Shown in pieces: positions 17,057 through 26,025 of a stretch of 45,755 nucleotides of DNA (position 1 is its first letter; every line of letters begins with the position of its first letter). Origin of the DNA: Spirochaetales bacterium (lineage in GTDB: Bacteria > Spirochaetota > Spirochaetia > Sphaerochaetales > Sphaerochaetaceae); the NCBI GenBank assembly GCA_012728215.1, contig JAAYFO010000182.1, forward strand, positions 1 through 45,755, in the 5' to 3' direction. The notes below the pieces were generated by a model. The model was not told where the DNA came from, ran no database searches, and saw only the letters and a list, made by a program, of their open reading frames with translations. The position numbers and the translations under genes are program-made.

Positions 17057-17875
17057 TCAGCAAAGCGAAACCATTAGGAAGCCTGTGCTGGTAAGTTCTG
17101 CCTGTTCCCTGAAACCAAGCTCAACCAGGTTTCTTTCCGTCTCCTCGAAGAAGCATGCAATCTGATCGGAACTATGACAATCTGATGAAATCGTCACAAT
17201 GCCTTTCTTCTGCAGAATCCGTTTCAGGATAGGAACTGATGGGTAGGATGAAGTCCTCCACCCTCTTGCAATGGCACCGGTATTGACCTCGATGATCTTT
17301 CCAGCACGAATGATCTCATCGATGGAAGAAAAGGCCATTTCCAGATAGCGAGGGTCTTCAACATCAAACAAGGGTCTCTTCTCTATGTATTTCGTCACCA
17401 GGTCGAAATGTCCAAGGATATCGTAATCAGAGGTTTTTGCAAAATGAACAACATCGTCAAAGTAGTTTTCAAGCAGTTTCCAGACGTTGTTTCCAAAGTC
17501 TCTGATTGTCAGTTCAAACAGTTCCGGAGTAAAGTCAATCGGGCGAATTCCATTCGGAGTTTTCAGTACGTGGACTGAACCGATTGAATAGTCCAGTCTG
17601 GGATCTATGTAAGGAACCATTCCTTCTATCTCGAATCCCTTGAAAAGCCTGATTCTGTCACCATATTTTTTCTGAAGCATGTCGATTTCGGCAAGGTAAC
17701 TATCAATCTTTTCTTTTTTTATTCCACAGTCATCATCGGGAAGTCCAGTATAGGCATGGCTGGAAAATCCCAATGACCTGAAACCGGCGGAAATTGCAGC
17801 TTGAACCATCTCTTCCATGGTGTTTTTCCCGTCACAATAAACAGTGTGGGAATGAAGATTGCTCTTTGTCTTCAT
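17057..17875 (-). CDS. PHP-domain phosphatase, histidinol-phosphatase (HisK) type
   Basis: 272 residues. PHP metal-site motifs in order are NLHSHTVYCDGKNTMEEM, GFSSHAY, the FKGFEIEG and YSIGSVHVL segments, YDILGHFDLV, and ISSDCHSSDQI. These match the HisJ/HisK-type L-histidinol-phosphate phosphatase, which completes the next-to-last step of histidine synthesis with a trinuclear metal site. No other his gene is nearby, and the gene is coupled to a WYL regulator, so another phosphoester substrate is possible. Its ATG overlaps the regulator stop (ATGA). Confidence 0.82.
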   Translation of the reverse strand: MKTKSNLHSHTVYCDGKNTMEEMVQAAISAGFRSLGFSSHAYTGLPDDDCGIKKEKIDSYLAEIDMLQKKYGDRIRLFKGFEIEGMVPYIDPRLDYSIGSVHVLKTPNGIRPIDFTPELFELTIRDFGNNVWKLLENYFDDVVHFAKTSDYDILGHFDLVTKYIEKRPLFDVEDPRYLEMAFSSIDEIIRAGKIIEVNTGAIARGWRTSSYPSVPILKRILQKKGIVTISSDCHSSDQIACFFEETERNLVELGFREQAELTSTGFLMVSLC

Positions 17876-18552
17876 TGGTTGTCCTCATTCTGCATATTTG
17901 AGACCAGAGCTCTGACAGAATCATCAACATCATGGACAAAGGCAACGTTCTCCAGAGAAACATCACTGATTTTTCCAACGTCAAAGACCTTCAGTTCCAA
18001 TGAAGCCAGGTCAAAAGCCACTAGCTTCCACATTCCATTGACATTGACAAGTCGCTTGGGCTCCGTGTGAAGCAGTGACACAGTTCCTCCATCACAAAAA
18101 TTGAAGCTCATAATGCACTTGCCGCTCAGAGCACAAGCAATCCTATTCAGTAATTCGTATGGTGGTTCGTCAAGCTGCCTTGGAAACGAAATGACCTTTC
18201 CAACAGCTTCACCATATGGCGAAGAAAGCATTCTGGAAGCTGAATCCACAAGAATATCCTTCATCACACCAGGAAAATTCATCGACTCCACTGCACCGAT
18301 GAATGAAGAAACAGCAATGAACAATTTTTCATCAATGTGATCAAAGGCCTGCCCGGATGTCTGCAGGATGACATATCCCCGCTTTCTCTGATCCCATTCG
18401 ACAGCCACTTTAAGTTTGTTACGCATATACTCGATATCGCGTTTGATTGTACGCTCGTCAACGTCGAATACTCTGGCGACTTCATTGACCTTGACCAATC
18501 CTTTCTTGCCTATGGTGTCATAAATAAAGAAAATACGTTCTCTCTGTCCCAT
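17872..18552 (-). CDS. WYL-domain transcriptional regulator
   Basis: 226 residues. Residues 1-60 are a DeoR-like winged HTH (KVNEVARVFDVDERTIKRDI). From about 130 is a WYL-type domain with MSFNFCDGGTVSLLHTEP, RLVNVNGMWKLVAFD and the LKVFDVGKISDV end. WYL domains sense ligands, often nucleotides or nucleic acids. The PHP phosphatase follows with an ATGA overlap, so they form a two-gene unit and the regulator may act on it. It is divergent from the U32 gene across a 178-base gap. No clear ribosome site is visible. Confidence 0.8.
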   Translation of the reverse strand: MGQRERIFFIYDTIGKKGLVKVNEVARVFDVDERTIKRDIEYMRNKLKVAVEWDQRKRGYVILQTSGQAFDHIDEKLFIAVSSFIGAVESMNFPGVMKDILVDSASRMLSSPYGEAVGKVISFPRQLDEPPYELLNRIACALSGKCIMSFNFCDGGTVSLLHTEPKRLVNVNGMWKLVAFDLASLELKVFDVGKISDVSLENVAFVHDVDDSVRALVSNMQNEDNQ

Positions 18553-18650
18553 GCCGTCACTTTATCACAGAGAATCGAAAAACGGAAGCACAGACAATGA
18601 GCTGTTCACTGTCCGATTGATTAACCAATGGTCTTGAATCCTTGCACAAG

Positions 18651-18680
18651 TGTACAAACCGCCTCCTGTTGTGATATTAT
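18651..18680 (+). promoter_or_regulatory. Candidate extended -10 promoter for the U32 gene
   Basis: TGTACA, 18 bases, then TGATATTAT, an extended -10 (TGN plus TATTAT). It lies 50 bases before the start codon. Confidence 0.45.
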
Positions 18681-18730
18681 TTTCACAGGAATTATTCCCA
18701 TAAAGACAAAATGAGTTTCAGGAGCAAGGC

Positions 18731-20803
18731 ATGGAGCTTTCATTACCTGCGGGTTCTTTGGAATCTGCAATAGCATCATTCAAAGGTGGTGCGGATTCTG
18801 TATATCTTGGCATGAAGGACTTTTCTGCCCGAAAAAGAGCTCAGAACTTCAGCTTCGAAGATCTTTCCAAACTCAAATCATATGCCGTGGAGCACGACAA
18901 GAAGATATACGTGACGATCAACACCGTCATCTATGAAGAAGAGATGAATGAGCTTCAACTTCTTCTCAGACAGCTTGAATTCTTGAAAATCGACGGCCTG
19001 ATTGTTCAGGATATCGGAGCAGCTTCGTTCATTTCCAGAAACTTTCCTTCTCTAGACCTCCACGGATCGACACAGATGGCAATCCACACAGCAGGTGGTG
19101 TGAAATTCCTTCAACGAATGGGTTTCAAGCGTGTCGTTCTCTCCAGAGAGCTGAGTTTCGAAAAGATCGAGGCAATAAGAAAGGAATGCCCCGACATCGA
19201 ACTGAAGGTATTCATTCATGGTGCCATGTGCTATGGCTTCAGCGGGCTGTGTGAAGCCAGCAGACTCATAACCGGAAGAAGCGCCAACAGAGGGGAATGT
19301 GCCCAGATCTGCAGAACATGGTTCTCATGCCAGCAGGCAAACCGAAACGGTTGCTTCTTCGCGATGAAGGATCTTGAAATTGGGGAGGAGATTGGCAAGC
19401 TCATCCAGATCGGAATAGATTCGGTAAAGATTGAAGGCCGGATGAAAGGTCCAGCATACTGCTATTCCACTGCTCACTACTACAGACTTCTCATTGACGG
19501 TTGCAGCGATACCAACGAACTTGAAAATGCACGCACAGCGATGGAAACCTCTTTTCTCCGTGATCACTCTGATGGGTATTTCCAAAACCGAAATGATCTG
19601 ATCTGTCCTGATTACTGTCAGCATATGGGAATCAAGGCTGGAAAAATTGAAAAGCTGAGCGGAACAAGAATGTCAATTCACCTTTCTCATCCAGTTGCAA
19701 TTCGCGATGGTCTTCTTCTGATCAACTCGGATATACGCAAGGAGAGCTGCCGTTTTGCCTTGATGGATATTGAGGACGAAAACGGAAGAAGACGTTCATT
19801 TGCCAATGCTGGGGAAAGCTTCACAACTCCGATTCCACCAAACAGCAACCCTCAGGAAGGTCAGGATCTCTTTCTGATTTCACTTCATAACAGTAGCATG
19901 GAAGCATTGAAAGTAAATGCAATGCCCCACTACAAGAGCCCAGTTAATACTTTCATCTTCGTTTTGCATGACAGACTTCGAATTGAGGCTACCATATGCA
20001 AAAAACATATTTCTCACGATTACAAGGTTGAGATTCAGAAGGCTTCCAACGATACGGATTTCTCCTCCATCCTAAAAAAAGTCTTCAGCTCAAGTGCGGA
20101 CAGTCTTTTTACATTAGGAACTGTCAATTGTGATCTTTCACATTCCGGTTTTGACAAGGTATTCATTCCCATATCAATGCTGAAGGAAATCAGAAGAAGC
20201 TGGTATGTGGCACTGGACGAAGAAGCTATTGCATATCTGAACCCTGCATCTGATGAAAAATCCCTGATCAAACCATTCTGTTCACCAGACTCATCACATT
20301 CCTTCATCAAGCTTCCACAGAGAAAGCTTCTTGGCCTCTGGGGTGAGATTCTGAAGATTGATGGAGCATCATATCTGCCACTATCACCTATCATGGAAGA
20401 CGAAACTGCTTTCTTCGCCGATCTTGAGACTGAGATTGCAAATAATCCAGGTCTGATTGTAGGTCTGAACAATATCGCTCAAGTGGAATGGGCGATTTCG
20501 CATCCGGACGCAAAGGTATTCGCCGATATTTATCTTTATCTGGCTAACCCTGTGACAGCCTGTGTCCTCGTGGAACTGCTTCCGTCCCTTGTCGGAGGGT
20601 ATTTCTTCATGGAAGGCGATGCCAGTGGCAGATCGTTTTCCAGCTGGCCTTTTGTTCCAACCGATGCATCGGATTTCGTGCCTCCTCTGTTTGTCAGCAT
20701 GGCTGGGTTTCCGATTGATGGGGAACAATCGACAGTGACTCAGAATGGAAGAAAGTATATGGCAAAGAAACAGCAGGGGCTTACCATAGTAACGCAGCAA
20801 TAG
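18731..20803 (+). CDS. U32 family protein, RlhA (YdcP)-like RNA hydroxylase
   Basis: 690 residues. The N-terminal 280 residues are the U32 TIM-barrel-like domain (LSLPAGSLESAIASFKGGAD; SVYLGMKDFSARKRAQNF). The U32 signature VFIHGAMCYGFSGLCEAS and the Cys pair in NRGECAQICR follow. The middle and C-terminal parts are as in RlhA, which makes 5-hydroxycytidine at 23S rRNA C2501 in E. coli with prephenate as a co-requirement; TrhP (tRNA U34 hydroxylation) is the shorter relative. Length (E. coli RlhA 653) favours RlhA. Older annotations call the family peptidase U32. AGGAG is seven bases before ATG. An acyltransferase follows after 73 bases on the same strand. Confidence 0.8.
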   Translation: MELSLPAGSLESAIASFKGGADSVYLGMKDFSARKRAQNFSFEDLSKLKSYAVEHDKKIYVTINTVIYEEEMNELQLLLRQLEFLKIDGLIVQDIGAASFISRNFPSLDLHGSTQMAIHTAGGVKFLQRMGFKRVVLSRELSFEKIEAIRKECPDIELKVFIHGAMCYGFSGLCEASRLITGRSANRGECAQICRTWFSCQQANRNGCFFAMKDLEIGEEIGKLIQIGIDSVKIEGRMKGPAYCYSTAHYYRLLIDGCSDTNELENARTAMETSFLRDHSDGYFQNRNDLICPDYCQHMGIKAGKIEKLSGTRMSIHLSHPVAIRDGLLLINSDIRKESCRFALMDIEDENGRRRSFANAGESFTTPIPPNSNPQEGQDLFLISLHNSSMEALKVNAMPHYKSPVNTFIFVLHDRLRIEATICKKHISHDYKVEIQKASNDTDFSSILKKVFSSSADSLFTLGTVNCDLSHSGFDKVFIPISMLKEIRRSWYVALDEEAIAYLNPASDEKSLIKPFCSPDSSHSFIKLPQRKLLGLWGEILKIDGASYLPLSPIMEDETAFFADLETEIANNPGLIVGLNNIAQVEWAISHPDAKVFADIYLYLANPVTACVLVELLPSLVGGYFFMEGDASGRSFSSWPFVPTDASDFVPPLFVSMAGFPIDGEQSTVTQNGRKYMAKKQQGLTIVTQQ

Positions 20804-20876
20804 TGGAAATGGGCAATTTGCAATCGGTGGACAAGTTGTCCCTTCAAGTGGTACTATCGCAAAAAAGGGAGAAATT

Positions 20877-22067
20877 TTGACTTTCAAAGACTTGCCGAAA
20901 GGCACATGGCTCATACGCCTTGCCCGTTCCACTTATGGAAAATGGGTTTGCAGACATTACAAGCTGTCCATTGAGAACAGATCGCTTCTTGATGAAATAG
21001 ATGGTCCATTTCTCCTCCTTGCCAATCATACGCACATCATTGACTATATTTTCATCTCATGTCTTTTTCCATTCCATATCAGATGGGTTGCCGGTGCTCA
21101 CCTGTTCAAGAAGAGGTTTGTCAGACTTATCGTCAAGAAATATGCCCAATGTATTTCCAAGGAACAGGGAAGAAGCGACATCTCGACTGTCATGGAGATG
21201 AAGAAGGTTCTGAAAGGCGGATCGCCAGTCGGCTTGTTTCCGGAAGGGACAAGGACTTGGGACGGCAGCACTGCAATGGATGACGAACAGTATCTTCTGA
21301 TGGCAAAGCTGATAAGATATTTGAAGGTTCCCGTGCTGTTTGTCAACAACAAGGGCGGTTTTGCATGTAAGCCGCGATGGAGAGAAATGGAAGCTGATGG
21401 ACCGGTGACGATAAGCCTCCGTGCCTTTGTCAGACCGGAGGAATATCTGGATATGCCAATTCCCGATCTGAAGGAACTCATCAGGACTGATTTCTTCTTT
21501 TCCAATGACGAATGGCAGAATGAAGCAAGGATTCCATATTATTGCAGCAAGGGAGCAGAAGGGCTTCAGAGAGTGCTCTACATATGCCCTGTCTGCCATA
21601 AGCTTGGAACCCATGTCACAGACGGCAACACAATGACATGTTCATCTTGCGGTGCCGTCACCACAATGGATGAATTTCAGATGCTCAAATCCTCTTCCAC
21701 ACATTTCTCGACCATCAGGCAGTGGCATGAATGGGAACAGTCGCAGTTGAGAAGTGATACTGTCAAATTCGAAAAAGAAGAAGGGGTCCTCTTTCAGATT
21801 GGTGACATCGATGGTTACCAGACCGTTTCTGAAAAGATCATGGTAAGTGCAGATTCTGAGAAAATCACCGTGGAATGCCTCGATGTTGACAGACATTCCT
21901 TCCACTTGATGTTTTCTGAAATTTCCTCAATTGTAATCACTTTGAAGCAGACTATGGAATTGTTCATTGGAACAACGCTATACAGAATAAGGCTGAATCC
22001 TGATGGCTCCGCATTGAAATACAGTGAACTGCACCAAGCGCTTAGACAGCATGTTCCAGTTGGATAA
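20877..22067 (+). CDS. PlsC-type acyltransferase with zinc ribbon, paralogue 1
   Basis: 396 residues, started by TTG: AGGGAG lies six bases upstream and no in-frame ATG occurs before the catalytic motif. It probably acylates lysophosphatidate or a related lipid at the inner membrane. Residues 50-56 NHTHIID are the HX4D catalytic motif and FPEGTRTWDG (121-130) is the canonical phosphate-binding motif. After the catalytic domain comes GAEGLQRVLYICPVC with a second pair CSSC, a zinc ribbon at about 237-260, then QWHEWEQSQ and a beta-rich end. The same layout occurs at 27745 and 42168. Of the three, this copy has the most standard active site. It may share the U32 gene's promoter. Confidence 0.85.
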   Translation: MTFKDLPKGTWLIRLARSTYGKWVCRHYKLSIENRSLLDEIDGPFLLLANHTHIIDYIFISCLFPFHIRWVAGAHLFKKRFVRLIVKKYAQCISKEQGRSDISTVMEMKKVLKGGSPVGLFPEGTRTWDGSTAMDDEQYLLMAKLIRYLKVPVLFVNNKGGFACKPRWREMEADGPVTISLRAFVRPEEYLDMPIPDLKELIRTDFFFSNDEWQNEARIPYYCSKGAEGLQRVLYICPVCHKLGTHVTDGNTMTCSSCGAVTTMDEFQMLKSSSTHFSTIRQWHEWEQSQLRSDTVKFEKEEGVLFQIGDIDGYQTVSEKIMVSADSEKITVECLDVDRHSFHLMFSEISSIVITLKQTMELFIGTTLYRIRLNPDGSALKYSELHQALRQHVPVG

Positions 22068-22194
22068 GCAAGCTAGACGATTTGTATAAAACCTTTTATC
22101 AAACATCTTTTTTATATACATTTTTTCCAAGAAGTGTAAAAATAGAAATTGCGGATTCATCTGACGCCGGTAACCATTGGGTAGGGAGTTTATT

Positions 22195-23619
22195 ATGGAT
22201 TTTTCATACATGATTCATCTTGCAGTCACATCGATAGCATTGCTGATCGGGGTTTTATTAAGAAACAAGGTGAAGCTTCTTCAAAAGTTTCTCATCCCTG
22301 CTTCAATCATTGGAGGATTTCTTCTTCTGCTGTTCTATAATTTCCTTGGTCCAATTCTCGGTCTTTCCAATGCTTTTCTTGGAAATCTTGTATATCACCT
22401 CCTCAACATCTCATTTATTGCAATGATGCTGAGAATCCCAGAGACAAATCACAAGGCTGGTGCTGCTACTAGGCAGAATGTCGTTGCCATAGCTTCCCAA
22501 TACGGGTTTCAATGTCTCTTCGGGCTTCTTGCGACATTTCTGATGATCAAGACCTTTGCTCCTGATCTGTTTCCCGCTTTTGGGTTCACGCTTCCATTGG
22601 GATTTGAATTAGGGCCGGGGCAGGCTTATTCGATGTCATTGGTCTGGGAGGCAATGGGATTTGATGGTGCATCTTCTGTAGGGCTGTCCATGGCTGCGAT
22701 TGGATTTGTCGTCGGCTCAATCGGAGGTGTGATTCTGATCAATATTGCAATAAGGAGAAAATGGCTTTCTCCTGCTCAGATCGAGAAGCTGCATTCCAGA
22801 GAAGTCAGAACCAGCTTTCTGGCTCAGGAAAAGCAGACTGGCGCAGTCCTTACAACAAACAGCGAGGCAATAGACAGCTTCACTTATCATATTGCTTTGA
22901 TTGGCATGACATACTTTCTCAGCTTCGAACTGCTTTCGCTGATTTCATATCTGCTCAGCTTCATCGGCCCCATCGGGATCGAACTTGCTGACAGTCTCTG
23001 GGGAATCAACTTTGTCTTCAGCTCACTTTGCGCAATTCTTGTGAGAAAGACCATTGGTGTCCTCAAACTGGATAAATCAGTGGACAATCTCACGCTTAAT
23101 CGAATCAATGGCCTTTCTGTGGACTTCACAGTATGTGCTTCTCTTGGAGCAATAACGCTGGCCGCCATTTCACAATACTGGCTGCCGATCATCGTTCTGG
23201 TGGTTGTAGGAATCGCAATCACCTGCTTTCTGCTTCCATGGTATTGCAGCAGACTCTTTTCCGACAATCAGTTCTATCGAACACTGATGATCTTCGGAAC
23301 TGCCACCGGTACACTTCCAACTGGTCTCAGTCTTCTGAGAATTGTCGATCCGGAATTTGAAACTCCTGTGGCACAGGATTACATCTATGCAACTGGGATA
23401 ATGCTCCCACTTGCCATACCGATAATCCTTAGCATCAATCTTCCTGCATTCAGCGTTGTCCAGGGAAATCCGCTTTTGTTCTGGGCAGCTGTAGGAATGA
23501 GTGCCTTATATGTGATAATTCCAATGATATTCTATTTCTTGATTGCCAAGAAACGCTCGTTCGCGGACAAATCCAAGTTCTTCTTTGTGGACAAGAAAAC
23601 ACGTTCACAAGCAGAATGA
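22195..23619 (+). CDS. Sodium/glutamate symporter family (GltS/ESS) protein
   Basis: 474 residues from ATG 22195 (AGGGAG six bases upstream; the track begins six codons earlier). About 10-12 membrane helices in two inverted halves. Family features include IPASIIGGFLLL near the start, TLPLGFELGPGQAYSMSLVW with the reentrant-loop Gly-rich stretch in the first half, and GTATGTLPTGLSLLRIVDP as the matching loop in the second. These resemble GltS, which imports glutamate with Na+, though E. coli GltS is shorter (401) and substrate cannot be assured. It stands alone, with a leader region of 127 AT-rich bases. Confidence 0.75.
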   Translation: MDFSYMIHLAVTSIALLIGVLLRNKVKLLQKFLIPASIIGGFLLLLFYNFLGPILGLSNAFLGNLVYHLLNISFIAMMLRIPETNHKAGAATRQNVVAIASQYGFQCLFGLLATFLMIKTFAPDLFPAFGFTLPLGFELGPGQAYSMSLVWEAMGFDGASSVGLSMAAIGFVVGSIGGVILINIAIRRKWLSPAQIEKLHSREVRTSFLAQEKQTGAVLTTNSEAIDSFTYHIALIGMTYFLSFELLSLISYLLSFIGPIGIELADSLWGINFVFSSLCAILVRKTIGVLKLDKSVDNLTLNRINGLSVDFTVCASLGAITLAAISQYWLPIIVLVVVGIAITCFLLPWYCSRLFSDNQFYRTLMIFGTATGTLPTGLSLLRIVDPEFETPVAQDYIYATGIMLPLAIPIILSINLPAFSVVQGNPLLFWAAVGMSALYVIIPMIFYFLIAKKRSFADKSKFFFVDKKTRSQAE

Positions 23620-23670
23620 CACCAGCAAAGGCCTCCTGAATTCCAGAGGGCTATTTGAAGTTAAACAACG

Positions 23671-23699
23671 TTGACACAAACTTCAGAAATGTATATCAT
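23671..23699 (+). promoter_or_regulatory. tRNA-Ala promoter
   Basis: Perfect TTGACA, 17 bases, TATCAT, ending 12 bases before the tRNA. A strong sigma-70 promoter giving a very short 5' leader. Confidence 0.85.
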
Positions 23700-23711
23700 T
23701 TATTCTTGTCC

Positions 23712-23784
23712 GGGGGTGTAGCTCAGTTGGTAGAGCGACTGCATGGCATGCAGTAGGTAGTCGGTTCGATCCCGATCACCTCCA
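23712..23784 (+). tRNA. tRNA-Ala (anticodon GGC)
   Basis: 73-nt cloverleaf. The acceptor GGGGGTG pairs with CACCTCC and contains the G3-U70 wobble that identifies alanine tRNAs, with A73 as discriminator. D arm GCTCAGTTGGTAGAGC; anticodon arm ACTGC-ATGGCAT-GCAGT, placing GGC at 34-36; five-base variable loop; T arm GTCGG-TTCGATC-CCGAT. CCA is not encoded, so it must be added after trimming. Single gene with its own promoter and terminator. Confidence 0.97.
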
Positions 23785-23787
23785 CTT

Positions 23788-23821
23788 GGAGTGATTCTAT
23801 ATAGAGTTACTCCTTTTTTTT
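23788..23821 (+). terminator. tRNA-Ala terminator
   Basis: GGAGTGATTCT, loop ATAT, AGAGTTACTCC (11 pairs with two G-U), then eight T. It starts three bases after the tRNA end. Confidence 0.9.
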
Positions 23822-24032
23822 CTTCATTTTCAATCTTCTTGTATTATATTTTGTCAGTGCTTACTATATGCAATCGCATCAACCTGAGAACATCATTCCT
23901 CGGCTACCCATGGCATCCTTAAAATATCCCAAGCCTATCAGTTTTGTAAGCATTCAGAATTCCGCCATGCCTGATAATCTTGTTTTATTATATTGACACT
24001 GGGTGATGCTGATTAAGGAACACGTCTTCGAT

Positions 24033-25181
24033 TCAACCGAACAATTGCGCAGTCTTCTTCATTTTTTCAACTATCGGTACGTTGAAAGGACATCGTTTCT
24101 CACAGCCATGGCAACCTATGCAGTCAGAAGCATTTCTCTCCAACGCCTCATAGTGAGAACGCACCGACTCAGGAACAGTTTTCTGCATGGTTGCCAAGTC
24201 ATAGAACTTGTTGACCATTGCAATGTCAATTCTCTGAGGGCATGGAGCACAATGGCCACAGTACGTGCATTGCCCATTCCCATATGAATGTTTTGGGGCG
24301 TTCTTCAGAACGGACAGATAATCCTTCTCCTCATCGGAAGCAGTCTCATAGGCAACCGCCTGACTTACATGCAATGGTGTATCAAAGCCAGCCATGACTG
24401 AAGCGACTGCCGGACGCGTCAATGCATAGCAAAGGCACTGGACGGGAGTAAGTGCAACACCAAACGGAGAAGCCTCGCTGCTGAAAAGACGGCCACCGGC
24501 ATAGCCCTTCATCACATTTATCCCGACGCCTCTTGATTCACAAAGAGTGTAAAGTTCCTCTCTTTCTGGAGCAATTCTGTCAAGGCTTGGATCATATTCC
24601 TCAGCAAAGCAGGTCTCCAGATCCTCGCTCGGAGGCAGCATGTCGAACGCAGGATTGATTGAGAAGAGAATCATTTCCACAATTCCACTTTCCACAGCCA
24701 TCTTCGCCACAATCGGATTGTGACTGCTCATGCCGATATGGGATATCACACCATCCTTCTTCAATCCCTGAACATAGTCGAGGTACGGGCTGTTCAGAAT
24801 CTTCTCGAACTCAGTCTTGCCATCGACATAATGAATCATTCCCAGATCGATATGATCAGTTTTCAGACGAACAAGCAGGTCTTCAAATGCAGGCTTGACC
24901 TTGTCCAGATCCCTTGTCCGAACATACTGACCATCCTGCCATGTGGAACCTATATGGCCTTCGATTATCCAGTCTTTCCTCTTTCCCTCAATAGCGTTTC
25001 CGATGTTGGTCCGCACATTGGGTTCGGACATCCAGACATCCATGATGTTAATCCCCTGTCTGCCGCATTCATCGATGATGCTCCTGACTTCTTCTTCATT
25101 GTGTCTCTCAAGCCATTCAGCGCCAAGTCCTATTTCACTTACTTTCAGGCCAGTTCTTCCAAGTTCCCTGTATCTCATCAT
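24033..25181 (-). CDS. Aldo/keto reductase-like protein with C-terminal 4Fe-4S ferredoxin domain
   Basis: 382 residues. Residues 1-285 fold as an AKR barrel (MMRYRELGRTGLKVSEIGLG; HIDLGMIHYVDG; HIGMSSHNP). The C-terminal part holds two ferredoxin cysteine sets, CTYCGHCAPCP and CIGCHGCEKRCP, each CxxCxxCxxxCP, so two [4Fe-4S] clusters are likely. An electron-transfer oxidoreductase of anaerobes (COG1453-like). The usual AKR active-site stretch D-T-A-x-x-Y-G is replaced by MDVWMSEPNVRTN, with no Tyr where the catalytic one should be, so the chemistry may not be standard NADPH carbonyl reduction. AGGAG is five bases before ATG. It stands alone and is divergent from the DUF975 gene. Confidence 0.85.
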   Translation of the reverse strand: MMRYRELGRTGLKVSEIGLGAEWLERHNEEEVRSIIDECGRQGINIMDVWMSEPNVRTNIGNAIEGKRKDWIIEGHIGSTWQDGQYVRTRDLDKVKPAFEDLLVRLKTDHIDLGMIHYVDGKTEFEKILNSPYLDYVQGLKKDGVISHIGMSSHNPIVAKMAVESGIVEMILFSINPAFDMLPPSEDLETCFAEEYDPSLDRIAPEREELYTLCESRGVGINVMKGYAGGRLFSSEASPFGVALTPVQCLCYALTRPAVASVMAGFDTPLHVSQAVAYETASDEEKDYLSVLKNAPKHSYGNGQCTYCGHCAPCPQRIDIAMVNKFYDLATMQKTVPESVRSHYEALERNASDCIGCHGCEKRCPFNVPIVEKMKKTAQLFG

Positions 25182-25220
25182 GAATACTCCTAATCATCGG
25201 TCCATTCGAACGCTACTTTA

Positions 25221-25249
25221 ATATTTGCATTCTGAACCATTGATGTCAA
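25221..25249 (-). promoter_or_regulatory. Candidate promoter for the aldo/keto reductase gene
   Basis: On the minus strand a perfect TTGACA, 17 bases, AAATAT; an AT-rich run (AAATATTAAAG) gives alternative -10 choices. It lies about 40 bases before the start codon. Confidence 0.5.
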
Positions 25250-25322
25250 TCCAGAATGAATTAAGCACAGCTTGGATTTTGCAGAATACACTAAAATCTG
25301 AAATTACAAACAACGTAACAAA

Positions 25323-25351
25323 TTGACTTATCAAAACTGCAGATTTATAAT
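25323..25351 (+). promoter_or_regulatory. Promoter of the DUF975 gene
   Basis: TTGACT, 17 bases, TATAAT: a near-consensus sigma-70 promoter placed 23 bases before ATG, with GGAGG in the short leader. Confidence 0.85.
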
Positions 25352-25374
25352 TACCACGATTACGGAGGCAAGAC

Positions 25375-26004
25375 ATGCTTACACGACAGCAAATCAAAGA
25401 AATCAGCAGGGAACAGATTGGAAAGAACACAGGAATGACAATCGGCGGCTTTCTGATATCCATCTTTGTTCCAATTGCAGCAGCGGCCATTGGATTTGGA
25501 ATCGGCGGCTATATAGTCCAGTCGGTCATGCAGATTGGATATGCCGCATTCTGCATAAGCATATTTGTTGGCAAGCAAACCACAGCAGGAGACATCTTCA
25601 ACAAAGGCTTCGACAAGAACTTCGGACGCAAACTTGGTGGAATGCTGTTCAAAGACCTTTTCATCTTCCTGTGGAGCCTTCTTTTAATCATTCCCGGAAT
25701 CATCAAGAGTTACAGCTACTTCATGGTCCCATACATTCTAGCAAATGATGAAGACATCAAAGCCACACAGGCAACCAGGATGTCAATCATCATGATGAAA
25801 GGCCACAAGTGGCAGACATTTGTAATGTATCTGAGTTTCCTCGGCTGGAATATTCTGACAGCAATCACGGCAGGCATTGTCGGCTATCTTTATGCAGGAA
25901 GATACCAGGCAACGGCACTCGCTGGACTGGCAATGGAAATCCGTGAAGAGGCAATCAGAAACAACATAGTCAAGATAGACGAAACCGGTCACCTTGCATT
26001 CTGA
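25375..26004 (+). CDS. DUF975 family integral membrane protein
   Basis: 209 residues and about five membrane helices. DUF975 features are the initial cytoplasmic helix with REQIGKN, the LLIIPGIIKSYSYFMVPYIL segment, an ASN/Asp-rich loop ANDEDIKATQATRMS, and MMKGHKWQTFVMYLSFLGW. The family is widespread in Firmicutes and other gut bacteria, and its function is unknown to me. GGAGG lies six bases before ATG, with a near-consensus promoter just upstream, so it should be well expressed. It converges with mgtE with 21 bases between stops. Confidence 0.85.
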   Translation: MLTRQQIKEISREQIGKNTGMTIGGFLISIFVPIAAAAIGFGIGGYIVQSVMQIGYAAFCISIFVGKQTTAGDIFNKGFDKNFGRKLGGMLFKDLFIFLWSLLLIIPGIIKSYSYFMVPYILANDEDIKATQATRMSIIMMKGHKWQTFVMYLSFLGWNILTAITAGIVGYLYAGRYQATALAGLAMEIREEAIRNNIVKIDETGHLAF

Positions 26005-26025
26005 TCTGCAAACAGCTGATTCAGT

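Noticed and set aside
23620-23660. Hairpin after the GltS-like gene as terminator
   Set aside because: CCTCCTG...CAGAGG is short and bulged and lacks a T-run.
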